Shown one piece after another: positions 1-12,273 of a stretch of DNA of 64,000 bases (positions are counted from its first letter, which is position 1; the number at the start of each line of letters is the position of its first letter). Source of the stretch: Lineus longissimus. Its lineage: Eukaryota; Nemertea; Pilidiophora; Heteronemertea; Lineidae. Below the pieces are notes generated by a model, which was not told the origin of the DNA, did not search any database, and saw nothing but the letters and a program-made list of their open reading frames with translations. The stretch is taken from NCBI RefSeq assembly GCF_910592395.1, contig NC_088312.1, positions 3,164,001 through 3,228,000 on the forward strand, written 5' to 3'. A program made the position numbers and the translations under genes.

Positions 1-158
1 GCTGTTTCACCTTTGGTTGCTAAAAGGAAAGGCTTAGTCAGAAAACATTTCTCTCAGAATTAACAAAATAAGTAGGGCTTTTAAGAACACTATCTGGTGA
101 CACATGAAAATATATGTCATGACAAAAATCATGCAGATAAAAAGACAGAAATCCTTAC

Positions 159-276
159 CACCAGTTCCAATTAAGGGCACAACTCCTCTTGCATAATCCC
201 ATAATGTGTATAACTTATCCCAATAGCTATCAGAGGTTGCCATAGTGGCAGGGGTCTCCACTTCATCTGACTCCAT
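159..276 (-). CDS. Candidate first coding exon of an unidentified gene
   Basis: Reading the minus strand, an ATG at 276-274 in a good context (G at -3 and +4) opens a frame of 39 codons. It ends at a strong splice donor: GTAAGG lies at 158-153, and one base of the next codon is left over (phase 1). The peptide is acidic and Thr-rich at first, then has an aromatic segment (SYWDKLYTLWDYARG, about residues 16-30) followed by VVPLIGTG. Past the donor the frame continues into AT-rich sequence that looks intronic. An in-frame stop lies 17 codons before the ATG, so this is either a first coding exon or chance. I do not recognise the protein. It is on the same strand as the dystrophin exons 40 kb upstream, so it could also be the start of a short isoform of that gene. 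No promoter motif is visible. Confidence 0.4.
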
Positions 277-3200
277 CGCTAGACTTTGTAAAACTATCCG
301 GCCAATTATTCCACAAGGCTATGGTACATCCGCTACATGACCTTTAGGTCCTGACAGCTAAAGCCGATAAGATACATTTGAAAAAATATCCTAGCACTGG
401 ATACGATATCCTGGGTTCATTTTCCTTATGTATGTGAGCTAAGTTCTTTATATCCTTATTAAGTTACATGTACTGAAATTGTGACAACCCTTAACCGCAG
501 TGTGTAGGGTAATGCTTCAGGCAGAACAGTGCAGCGAAAAATTATATCCTACGCTTCTTTATCCTTGTAAGAAACAAGCTAGTCTCATCTTTGGAAAGAT
601 GGTAAAGACATGTCCACAGTCAAGAAATATCCATGGACTAAACAGCAGCTGTTACTTTAGATTACTCCTTTAGTAGAAATCTTAGCATCACTTCAGTTTC
701 AAAGCAGAGAGATTTCGAATATGAAGCCAGTGGTAGCATCTCCTTGTAATAGAACTCACAGAATAACAACTTCAGAAAAAAAAAGTTGCTAGTTAAGTTA
801 TTTCTTGGTGTTTCCTTAGCTGAGACTGTGATCTCTTGAGCTACAGGTTGAATCGTACCTGCCCTACCGTTTCATGGCGCGATAAGAAATTTGAAACTGG
901 CAGACCATCCTAAGAGTGCAATAACATTCATTAGCCCAAGGAACCCTATTTCTTCACCTGGAACTGTCTATTGTTCATTCCAACCTAATTTGACCCAAAA
1001 ACCTGTAGATAAATGTACATGATATGTATGCATGATGCTGACCAACCTGAGATGAACCAACAGAAAGGTCTACTGTGACCCTATCAAAACCAAATTTGAT
1101 TCAAACACGGTACTGAGTGCACAAGGGACACTTCAAACCCCAAAATCGCCAAAAAATGATTCTGCAACACAAAACAAATTTGTCCAAGTAAAGAGTGCAA
1201 ACAATTTAGTGGTCAACAATATCAGCCATCTTCGTAGCAAACAACACCATTAATCCCGAAACCTTCTTATCTGAGAAACCTCCACGCTGCCACCAAACAA
1301 AATGCAACTTGTCATTGTCAAATACTTGACAAGAAATTTTGCCTCTACAGAAATAGATTCATTGGGCACTCGGTAAAAATCCAATCACTTATGAGATTTC
1401 CAAAACTTTATGCTCAACTTGCCTCGCCTTTGAAGATCCTGACATGAAAAAAGATTTGTTACATATCTTCTATCTTCTGTAATGTGTTGGTTTTATGATG
1501 ACACTTCCATCAACAGTTGACAAGCAGTATCGAAAGGTTCCGCTGTTTCTTGAGGAGTCCCAATCACCAATGAATGCATTCAAGACATACATGTAACAGT
1601 CATAGCCAGAGATATTTTCCACCTGTTTTTTAATGATATTTCCATTACCAGCTCACACCAAAGCTGAAAGCACTGGTTCCAAGTTCACAATTCCTAATGC
1701 ATACAAAATACTATAAATGTCACAGCCATAGAAAAATCCTATCACTTTTTTGTGTACTTCTCACAAACAGCACAAATAATCAAACCACTAAATTCTTTCA
1801 TGGCCACATTTGCAAGGAGATGTCATTCTCCTGTTCTGGTTCAGCTATTCTGATCAGCAGCACATGATGGACCCGATCAAAGCAACTGTGATAGGAAGAT
1901 AGTTCTTTTTCAAAGAAGCTGTGGTATTCATAAAAGCTCTTGGAGGAACCAAATCAAAGCAAATCCAGCTGGGCTTTCACAATTAAACACCTCTAAGCCA
2001 AGGCAGAAGAACTTTGATAAAACATTCGAAATGCTGCGAGATTGGTATAATAGGTGTTTCAGCAAGAACAGAAGAAACAAATCCAGAGAACTTCTAGATA
2101 TCACATTTCGTTCAACTTGATGTAAATACATGTATGTATTCTCTTTGGCCAGACTGTACTTAGAATTCAAAGCAGGGACCATGGAACAAGCTGGGGGCTG
2201 TGACAGGAATACCTTCATAGTTGGAATAGTGTGTTGAACCAATCAGGTCAGAGACCAATAAGACCAGATATGCCAGATGACAAAAGTCCCCAAGCTATAT
2301 CACGACCTCATCAGCTCTAATGGAGCTGGAATGGCTTGGGGAATTGAAAAAATAACCTAACATCCAGGGAGCCAGTTGTAAAGAGCTTGGATCAACTGAA
2401 ATAAGTGTTTTCCCTTCTTCTTATGAACGGAAAGTAAAGGGAACTGTTTCATGAACCAGTTTTATTATGATGGTCGAGAGGTATGCGGTATTGTACTAAG
2501 AAACAAGGGACCATGAGAGAGAAAAAGCGTTGAGTGAACAGACAGTATCCTCAACTGGCCCTTTCTTTGATTCTGCAAACAAGCATGTCGGAGCTAATAA
2601 CAAGACTTCCAAAATCCATCAAACAAGTCTTAAGAATAAATTTATTACAACCCCACATGTAGCACAATTGCCACAGAGAATTTGATATAAATCTTCAAAG
2701 CTGCCATGATACTGTTACTTTTAATCAAATTAGTCTCAGAAGATTTGTGACCATTTGCTAGTACACTATTCCGCTCATTTTGCATCTGATTTACTAATCA
2801 CGCTAATTGAATGTATCATTAGGCTGATTGGGTTTATTTTTCCATGGGGATAGTTTAATGAATTAGACCCATTCTCTTTAACTCCTTAAGAGAAAATTCA
2901 TCATTTTGATGGTCAAAACAACAGTCATTCATTGAATCACTGAAGTCTAATAAAACAGTTCCAAATTTCTCTGTAACGAGTGAGAAGATTAATTATTTAA
3001 TCCAGAGAAAAATGATCCCAATCTATAAATTCTTTATCAGTGTGTTCAGCAAACACAGCATCAACAGAAGCGACAACAATGCTGAGAGCCTTTACAGAAA
3101 CCGTATACATCACTTAACATGCACCTTGCATTCATAGCATCACACGACCCCTATTTATTGGTAGTATCACCGATGAATATTGGATTATATTGCAATCATA

Positions 3201-5095
3201 GATATGATTCAAGATTACTCCGATATTAAATACCCGAGGCAACGAATTAGATATTCAGCACAGATTTATAACCTCATTTCTACAAGTAGTGTTGCATCTA
3301 CTTGAGCATTGACGCTTGGAGAGTTTTTCGGGAATTAATATGCTAACAGCTAGATGGAACAGGATTTGTACTTTAAAGATGAGGGAGTTGGATTGACTCA
3401 AATTACCAAAGTAAATAACTCCATAAATCCTCCAATTTGCACGTTGCTTTTTGGTCCATGAACAAAAACTTGCTGATGACAAAGCTCCAGCTTTGATGTT
3501 TAAAGATTATGTCAATCGGAACACTGCAGAGAGTAGAAGTGGTGCGACACATTCCAGGATAGTTGTTGCTGAGTTGTTTATCTTGACAGAAGTAAGGTTT
3601 TAACAACAGGTTACAGTATTTATGACCGCCAGTCGCATTAATTTCTGCTTTAAATACATGTTTGTGCATCATATCTTAGCATGATGTGACTGCAGTTGGA
3701 AGCAGGATAACTACTGGGAAGAGAAGTTACTTCTGACTAAAACTGTATGATTGGTTTGAAAGAAGTCTAATCTCTTGGATAGGTAGACTTTGCCACCATC
3801 ACCACCCAAGGTGCAAGCAAATGTGGATGCTGACTTCAAGGAAGCAGCTTACATGTGCATCAAGATGGTGATTTTCATTGCAGGTCAGACGCAGCACGCT
3901 TCGGAATCATGCCCATAGTCTGATGATTTATCCACACCAATTCAATCTTAGAGCAGCCAAAAACTCCTTAAGGAACTGCTTTGGTCAAGCCCTCTTTCGT
4001 ACCAATGCAAAATTGTGCAAGTCACACCTCTCAAAACCCACATAACTCCTAACTCCTACTCCTAGTAGTCATAGCCAAGCATAATAATCTTTCTAACAAG
4101 AATCATCTGTTGATGTAGAGAGCTGCTACTCAAACTGATACCATTGTCAGACCTGTCAGAAATGACAAGGAACAGCATCTCTCTGCCTCCTTATTCAGAT
4201 AGCTTACTGTCACATTCTAAGGTGTGTCAATGGCTAATTCTCTTCACGCTTTTTACAGAGTAATCAGTCAGAAGGCGTTCCTTCAAATGGGCACAAAAGA
4301 CTATTAAAAGGTTTCGATCTATGTTTTTGGTTCAAACTAGCGTGTTGCTTACTTTAGATTTCCACGCAGAATAAGTGTATGTCATCTTTATAAGATATCA
4401 AAGGAATACTAATCAGATGGTTCAATAGAGGTAAGTCAAGCAGCTGATATACCGACTGAAGCGGTTCCTTCCCGTGTGCGACACACTCCTGTCTCCTTCC
4501 CAACATGAACCCATCACCTTCCTGACACGTTCTGTCTAATTGATGATGTGACATTGTACAGCAACAATGATGGGAATGAACAGGAAAGCAAGGAAAGCAG
4601 ATGGCTTGGAACTTAGAAATTGCCGTAATCCATGTGTTATACCAACTACAATATCCTCAAACGAAAAGCACCATCTACATAAACCTTAACATGAAATCAA
4701 CAACCTTATCTTCATAATCCAGCGGGAATGCAACTGATTTCAAGAAGCATTGGATATCTTGCCAACAGTTCGTCATAAAAGATCTACAAAACACATCACT
4801 GCGCAATACAATTTTCCAAAGCACCAATCCGCATCCACAATGCTGATATCATTGCAACTGAGAATATTGAAGACGACACTCTCGGGGAGAACGATTTCAT
4901 ACGAAGCGCCCATGTTTTTTTCGGCATCCTATGTCATATCCCGACTTCACAGACATAGCTGCATCCATGGGGGCTTGTAACACGCAGCAAAGTTTGAGAG
5001 ATCAAACATACTCCTACTGACCCCAACACATATAGAGATGAGCGAACAAGAAATTGAATTTCGAATTGCTCGGAAAGGCTGATTCGGATGACAAG
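277..5095. other. Stretch with no recognisable gene
   Basis: AT-rich sequence with only short stop-limited frames, many of them opening on non-ATG codons. I see no exon flanked by credible splice sites, no RNA gene and no clear tandem array. It may be intronic to whichever minus-strand transcript crosses it. Confidence 0.5.
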
Positions 5096-5135
5096 GCGAA
5101 TAGGTAAATAGGCGAACAGGCGAACAGGCGAATAC
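5096..5135. repeat. Small 8-bp tandem repeat, five units
   Basis: Five consecutive 8-base units of the type GCGAACAG. Units three and four are identical; the others differ at one to three positions. It is an ordinary microsatellite-like array with no sign of function. Confidence 0.7.
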
Positions 5136-8100
5136 CTCACAATGAACCAGTAGAGGTACAGCAAAGGTTTCCAACGTTAAACCCTGAATCTGAAAATAGG
5201 CATCTCAATCGTATCAGATAAACCTCCATTACATGTCTTAGGCCAATATCCACCATAGAAAACAATTCGAATCAATATCGGAAGATAATAAACATGATAA
5301 AGCAAAAATGACGTTCCTCTGCTACCATGTCATTGAACCACACCAGCCGACACAAGACACGCCACCAACTGCTTGATAGCGATTTAGGGAATTAGAATTT
5401 ATTGGGACATAAACCTTCCGAGCCCCATTACACAAATGACGAGAAATGGTCGTCAATATGGCCTAACACACCGCCATCATAAGAATCACACCAAACCGAT
5501 ACTTGTAAATCAAAATAGCAAATCACTCGTAGGACGTGATGGTTCCCTGTGGGGCCACTTAAACAGAGTTTATACTAAAACAATTGATTCGCTTCAGGCG
5601 TAACTCAGTTTCTGGACATGGGCAATCAATTTAAATGGTGGTATCCCATCAAATTTCTAAGATGCTATGAGTCATTTCTGAAGCATTACTCTAATACACA
5701 AATGCTCCAAAACCAATATGCAATCATCAAAGAAAGGCAGTACGACAGCATTTCAAAAGTGACTTATTTGAAATTTGTAATCTTCTTAAAATGAATCCGC
5801 TTTTCTCAAGTTCAACTGGTTCTTTTTATCAAAACAGCCAATTTGATACAGACAGCTGATAAATGCCGTCAACTGCTTTCAATTCTAAAAGCAAATCCTT
5901 TTTAAAGATCAAAAACTCAGAAAGACAAGTAATCCATCGATGCATCGTACTTCTAATCCAATTCAGAATGGTGAACCTATCACAGCAAGTCTTACTTAAC
6001 CCACTGGCATCACAAACACTCCATTTTAAAAATCTTCTCGAAAAGAAGCAAGTTGCTTCTATCATTCGTTTAGTCATCCATGAATCCCCTTTCCTCACGC
6101 TGCCACCATGACCGATGGCAAACTGCTGAAGCCTTCGAACTCCTTCCGTACACCTGAAAGATGTAACTCCAAACAAACAATGGCCAAATCTTCCACCCTC
6201 CAATAGAGCAAAGCACAGGTGGTGTAAACTTATTCCAATCTGGGTATTATCAACAGTGATATGAAGAAGATCATTGCCCTATCATGCCAAGAATATGCAC
6301 ATCATACCAGAACTGGCAGTAAGAATATCCGGCAGGATAGACAAACCTTTTACTCTGCAGAGAGCAGGCGGTTTGGTGCAGCCTTTTCCCACTCCAAACT
6401 GAAGAAGGAAGTGGAACAGACAAGTTCATTTCCGGTATTGGCTCTGCATCTAAATATGCAAAAACCTGCAACATCCCAGCAACTATGACAAGATATTGCA
6501 AAAAGCTGCCTCTTACTATATATCCAAAAATCATGTATCATTCCAAAGCAAACCTGGATGACTCCAAAAATGGTAATAGATTTCTGCACCTATACACTGC
6601 TTAACACCCCAGTACTCTAAAGATGAGTCCACCGACTCCGAATCTAACAACATTACCAAATAATATGAAGTAGATTGAAAGACACAATCTTATACTCTCC
6701 TCAATCACATATCACTTCTCATGGATGAAAATGTCCCAAAGCATCAACTCCAGAATCATGCATTACAGAATAACCATGATGAAGTAAGTCCTCCTAAATC
6801 AAATTAAAATATGTTTTCGAACTACATCAAAGCACGTACGTGTTTGTTTACATTCTACATGTAATCTGCACTAAGATATGCAATGATCGCAGAAGAGCCT
6901 GTCAAGAGGAAAATCAAGTGACATGGCCCGATATGAAGTGGATACCTCCCTTGATATTTCTGATAGATGTCTCATTGGTATTTAAGACAGCTATTAGCAG
7001 GCCAGTGACGATTGATCTAACTCGTGGATACCATAGAATGACATATTGGTGATGTGGTTTTTCTCAGTTGGGATGGCAATAAATAGGAGCGTTTAGAATT
7101 AATGGAGATGGCAATGATCAATTAGGACATTCTGAGCGTCACTATGTCTTTAAATATCGGCTACCTCCTGTTTGCCAAGGACAGAGATGCAATAACAGAA
7201 ATCTTATTGACATATGACTATAAAATTGAATTATAAATGGAATGCTGATTCTTCACTGGCTGCTTGCTGTGTGCACAGACCAGGGATGCAAATAAATGTC
7301 AAAGGGATCCTTGTCATGATTTCAGGACTTCTTTTTCTACTTTCAATATTGACCATCATACTCTCTGTAGCAGTCACAAGGCAGTGGTCTGGGCAAGTCC
7401 ATCCAGTGATCCCCACACCTCAGTCTCCAGTTCTCCTCCCTCAGACCATGTCTAATGTCTTTGGGCTGAGAAGTTGGGGTAAGTCAACAAAGAGAGAGAT
7501 AAGCGTCATTGTACTGTATGCAGACTATCAGCTAATGCTGTAGCTATGGCCCAGGGGTACTGTGGCAAACCATGACTATGAATGTGGACACAAGGGCAGA
7601 AAGAATCTGTGGTTGTCATGGACATGGTTTGTCCCATGAATAGGAAGAGGATAATGTGATTTACCAGTGAATAAGCTTACTGTTTCATACTTGAAGCTTT
7701 CCACTCTTGCAAGTTCTACGCAGTCTGGTGCTATAATGCCAAGGAACAGGATGTCATGTCAAGAAACACAAAGAAATACAAATGGTATAAAGGGGCTCTC
7801 TCCAGCAGATATCGGAGCCAAATTCCTCATGGCTGCTTTTAAATTTGCTCATGGGTACTCATGTGATAGTTCTAATAATGCTTCAACTTTGACATTAACA
7901 AAATGCCCTAAACCTGTGTTTAGACAATAAAGAGTCATACAAGCTTCAACTTAAATATATAACCTCAACTATTTACACTGATTGTTCTTTCCAGCATCCC
8001 AAACATTTCTTGAAGCCATGAAGTTAAAGCAACAGAGCTCAAGGCAAAACAATTCTAGATCTCGGTAGATCTCTTCCTTCTGGTAAAATACAGGTATTTA

Positions 8101-10869
8101 TACAATTCTTGCAGGTGGGCCTCTACAAATAGCCTTTGAGGAATCAATCTTGCTGTACCCATTAACGTGATCAATCTGTTGAACCCATCCATAGGAATGA
8201 CCAATTCTAGCCACCTGCAATATGCACTGCAGACCAGAAACTGTTGTCGTACCTGACACTGGTTGCGATAAAAATCACAGACAGCAGTGCACTTCAGCAG
8301 CCACAACTCCAGTTTGTCAAACTGCCTTGCTAGACTACACCGCCAGCAAAACATGACAATGATGAACTTTAGCATCATATCAATTCTTTATTGCCAAACA
8401 ATCTACCAGGAACACAAATCAAATATAAACTACACAATCCAATTTTCTTTCTCTTATTGTGTTGTTCCTGATCAATGGAATTTTTATATATCGTTTCGCA
8501 AGTCGCCTCGGGGAGCTGAGACGTTTCTAGTTTGGAGTCTCAGACGATAATATTCCATTTATTTTGAATTGAAAAATAGCAATAATGATAGTGTTTTTCC
8601 TGCTGTATAAAAGATGGTAGTGCCGAAAAAAGTACATCATCAGTATCAATATGTCCTTATACATTATCATAATCAATAGTAAACATATTCTGCTGAAAAT
8701 ACCTTTTATGTTTATGGATAACAATGACATTTACAGGAACCATCTTATTTGTTGAGTATGTTTTGTCATCAATAAACACAGGCTCCAGCTAGACAACAGA
8801 CTATACAGCCGGCAAAGATGCTGGCAGGTATTGATCCAAAATTTGGTTGGATCGTCAGTAATCGTCTCTTGACCATGCATGTCCAGCAATACGGAAGTGA
8901 AATCTTTTGGCGAATTATGCTGACGGGGCTGGTAGGTCTTAAACCAGAGGTAATGGAATGGTACCAACATAGCTGAAGAGTTCCAATGACTGCTTTTTTC
9001 AAGCAAGACCGCCTACATGTTTGATTGCTTGTACATGTTGAACAGTAAAAGCTAGATTCCTTTTGCAAGCCAGACTGCTTGAGCAAACTGGACTGTGTCT
9101 ACAATCAAGATGCTTCTCCAAGGATGACTTTGGCAACAATGATAAGATCGACAGACTCCTGTCATAATGGTTCATTACCAGCCAAAGATGGGTCAATATC
9201 CTCATCTGTGAACTTGCCTTTGACCAGAGCAAGGCCAAATATATCAACATTTCACTCAAACAATACGCATATCTGTTGTCACAATATAAGCATACATTCT
9301 TACATTTCAAGCCGGAGAAGATTTTTAAATCAATCAGTTTCCATGCAATCATCATCAAGCAACCTTCCCATCATCCAAGAGAACACTTTATTGCAAGAAT
9401 ATATATTGCTACCAGATGTAAATATCTAGATTAATATCCATTAGATTCACAGATGGCATAGAGCTAGGTGAGCTTATGGTTCTGACGAACTATCTTGGCT
9501 GCCAATATTGATGTAAGTCTATTTATACCATTAATTGGTGATTTCATACAATTCATTCCATCGATTTGCTTTTGGGTCAATGAAATGAATATCTGTTTTG
9601 GGTATCACAGAATGAGCGATGAAAAAAAAAGAGATGTTGTGGGAGCAAGGTGATTCATAATCACCACATCAGCATCTACAAGTCTGATAGGCTTTTTCAT
9701 CCAAAAGTGATACAAATTTATCGTTTACACCACAGATCATTGCTCGTCCACATTGGACGAACAATGACTGTTCTATGACCATAGCAATGCACAGACTGTA
9801 CTTGCATAGTCTCGTAGTCTCGAGGGAATCAGCACATAAACATGGATCAATCACTGTGATTACTTTGTCTGGTGGACATTAGAGTGGCATGCAAGCAGTA
9901 AAGGGCTGAACGTGCTAATGTTATCGACATAGTGACCATTCAGTGACTGTCAATGAATAGTTGCAGAAATGCAAACCCGTCATATACCAGCAAGGCTATT
10001 TGCTCTAAACTATACGAGGATGAGATATCAGCAGAACATGAGACGAAGCTAATGATACAAATCACAAGGCTTGAGAAATCCACACGCGAACCACTAATTA
10101 GTTTTCCAGTATTGCATCACGTAATCAAAGGATCAACTGGGTATGACAGAGCTATCTATTTCCAGAGTGTCCACTGACCAACACCCAGGTCATCCCTAGG
10201 AACTTTCAAAGTTAAAGAAATAACTACTGCTCAAAGATGACAATTGGACCCATGGTGCTTAGCTTATTATTTGTTTGCGTTTGGGTCACACGATTATTGC
10301 ATTGGGCTATCAGGAGACAAGTCATTTGCTTTGTGTTGCAGGAATTTAAGGAACTAGCGTCAGAGTATCCTTTCCCTTTGAAACAAACAAGTCCTGGATC
10401 AAGCTTCCGATGCATACACAGCTCAAAAAGGTCCTCATACTTAGTGGAAGGACTATGAGGAACAATGATGATGGTGTCAGAGATCAGCTGCAAATCCCAT
10501 CTGTAGCCCTCACTATGACAATCTTTGGTTATGGAAAGTTCCCATGCTTCCTCTCAACTGACAAGTGTATGTGGCTAAGCGACATTTCTATCCACAATTC
10601 TCTGGATGACAGCTTCTGCTCTCTTATTTTCCTCATCTGCCATGTATCCGTCTACCAGCCTGGTGAACAGATTCCTGCCATATGTATGTATGTTTCTTAG
10701 GATTATGGCCTTAGTTCCTCCATTATGGTTGGCAAACATATGCTCCTGAACACACAAGTTTCTTTTTTGCATCTTGTAATACTAGTAGATATACCTGTTA
10801 CATTTTTTTGGTAAAATCAGCAGCTTCATTTTCTGTGTAAACATATTTCCTGTAGCATAAGTTTTTCCA
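5136..10869. other. Stretch with no recognisable gene
   Basis: Short frames occur on both strands (for example 5829-6203 minus and 7214-7543 plus), but none has a recognisable domain, convincing codon bias or paired splice sites. No SINE promoter box or clear array was seen. Treat as unannotated intronic or intergenic sequence. Confidence 0.45.
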
Positions 10870-11480
10870 ATTTAGTGCTATGGCTTAAGCTGATAAAACC
10901 AGGCCTGGTCCTACATGTACCATCTGCAAGGAAATACATGTCTGCCATCTTGAGAAATATTCACAAGGAAAAAGATTGGCTGATAAATGCTTAGGCCAGA
11001 CGTTACTCCCAGCTGCAAAGGCTAGACACATCTACCACCGGTGCTAAAGGCAATAGGTGTTGTAATTGCCAGTGTCTCAGCTACAAATGCCAATGCTAAA
11101 AGGAAATCCAGTCTGCAGGTCCTGTCTTGCCATCTGCAAAGTAGAGAATTACCTACCATCTGCGAGTTTTCACAGGAAAGGACTGATAAATACTAAAGGC
11201 ATATCAACCACCAGTTGAATTAAATCTACAGATGCCAAACTGGCCTGTTTAGTACCTAATTATGTAACTATCAGTACAGGAACTTAATTGTGCCAATGCT
11301 AAGCTGGGAGCAAATCCAGCCAGGTCTGGTCTTGCCATCTGTGAATGCAAAACTTGTTAACCATCAGGAAGCAGAAGCCTGATGAATGCTTGGGCACAAC
11401 AAGTAACCCACCTGTTGAAGGCACTGTAATGGCTCAACCTGAGAAGCTTGTCAAGTGCCTGATTTAGTTACTTTACTGCA
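10870..11480. repeat. Tandem array, about 205-bp unit, three degenerate copies
   Basis: Three copies can be aligned by two anchors. An AAATCCAG-type block followed by a GCCATCTG-type block begins near 10897, 11104 and 11312 (207 and 208 apart). A second block, TGATAAATGCTTA or similar, begins at 10981, 11184 and 11380. The copies are clearly diverged, with insertions and deletions between anchors. No frame stays open through the unit, so this is not a repeated exon. It is the first part of a 4.3-kb repeat complex that runs to about 15.2 kb. Confidence 0.75.
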
Positions 11481-11644
11481 ACCATGGCTGATAAAGCTTG
11501 TAACGAGTCTAGCCATCAACCACAACAAATCTCAGCAAAGCAGTTTAGATAAGCTGGGCTACATGACCAGGAAGCGAAGGTACTACTATCCAGAGGACTG
11601 ACACAATTCCTTCTATTACAACCATTGATCAACTAAGAGCTTGA

Positions 11645-12010
11645 CTAGAAGGAGACAACCAAAGCAACTTAGAGAACCTATTGAGGGAAGTCTGGGTTAA
11701 CCACTCAAGGCAATCCATTAGTCCGTTTTGTATAAACATGCTTGACAAATATTGGTACTAACGCCCAAAATGAGACAAATGGACAATCCGAAGTCATCTT
11801 TGAAACCACCAACTGGTTGACCAGACATAGAAGGAGAACCGAGCAGCTTTGAGAAGTTGGTGAAGATGATCCCTGGTCAGCCACTCATTGAGGCAATCCA
11901 TTGGTCGCTTCTATGGCCACTGTTGATTAACTGAGGCTTGACATGGAAAGTCCATTAGTCAGAATGGGATTACCAGTCTACAGATAGATCAAAGCACCAG
12001 CTTCTCGATC
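11645..12010. repeat. Tandem duplication, about 183-bp unit, two copies
   Basis: A GAAGGAGA block at 11648 recurs at 11830, and AGGCAATCCATT at 11708 recurs at 11891, giving a period of 182-183. Divergence is substantial. The second copy runs into the left arm of the long inverted repeat starting near 11859, so part of the arm is itself an older duplicate of the sequence to its left. Confidence 0.65.
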
Positions 12011-12110
12011 TTAGCAGACTGATCCATGAGATTGTACTATAGAAATTTTACCATCAGTTGAGGGGAAAGTCCTTCAAATAAATGACATTCTTTCAACAGC
12101 TTTACCCATT

Positions 12111-12185
12111 GAGGCCAGCTAGCTCAGTTGGTAAGGTGTAGTACTCAGATACCAAAGAGACTATGATCAAATCCCACCCAAGGCT
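12111..12185 (+). mobile_element. tRNA-derived SINE head inside the left inverted arm
   Basis: A near-canonical pol III A box (TAGCTCAGTTGG, 12120-12131) and B box (GATCAAATCCC, 12165-12175) are separated by 33 bases, as in a tRNA gene. The segment is followed by an A/T-rich stretch. It does not fold as a functional tRNA: there is no matching acceptor stem, and the anticodon arm is degraded. It is therefore SINE-like rather than a tRNA gene. Confidence 0.7.
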
Positions 12186-12226
12186 CAATTTTAAAAATTA
12201 AAATTTTTTTTTTTTTTTTTCGGAGG

Positions 12227-12269
12227 GTGCAAGGTTCTCAAAGACCTTGCACATGGTCCCTGGACCATT
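12227..12269 (+). repeat. Pair of adjacent perfect hairpins at the inner end of the arm
   Basis: GTGCAAGGT...ACCTTGCAC (9-bp stem, 8-base loop) is followed almost directly by ATGGTCC-CT-GGACCAT (7-bp stem, 2-base loop). The same pair is kept in the right arm at about 14671-14714 without a stem-breaking change. Confidence 0.8.
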
Positions 12270-12273
12270 TCAT

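Larger units (their letters stand above)
11859..12273 (+). repeat. Left arm of a long inverted repeat
   Basis: This 415-base arm matches the reverse complement of 14668-15086 along its whole length, with roughly 93-95% identity by eye. Differences are scattered substitutions plus a change in the homopolymer tract. From outside to inside the arm holds about 250 bases of unrecognised sequence, a tRNA-like SINE head (12111-12185), a T-run of 17, and two adjacent perfect hairpins (12227-12269). The matching ends at TTTCAT on the inner side and at GGTGAAGATGAT on the outer side. No target-site duplication is evident next to the outer ends. Confidence 0.85.

Noticed and set aside
5829-6203. 124-codon minus-strand frame
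   Set aside because: No domain, no splice context, and a competing frame lies on the other strand. Judged to be chance.
7214-7543. 109-codon plus-strand frame with one hydrophobic segment
   Set aside because: The hydrophobic run arises from T-rich sequence. There is no homology that I recognise and no exon boundary.
12111-12185. Functional tRNA gene
   Set aside because: Both pol III boxes are good, but the acceptor and anticodon stems do not pair, and the element is followed by a SINE-like A/T tract and repeated in inverted orientation.
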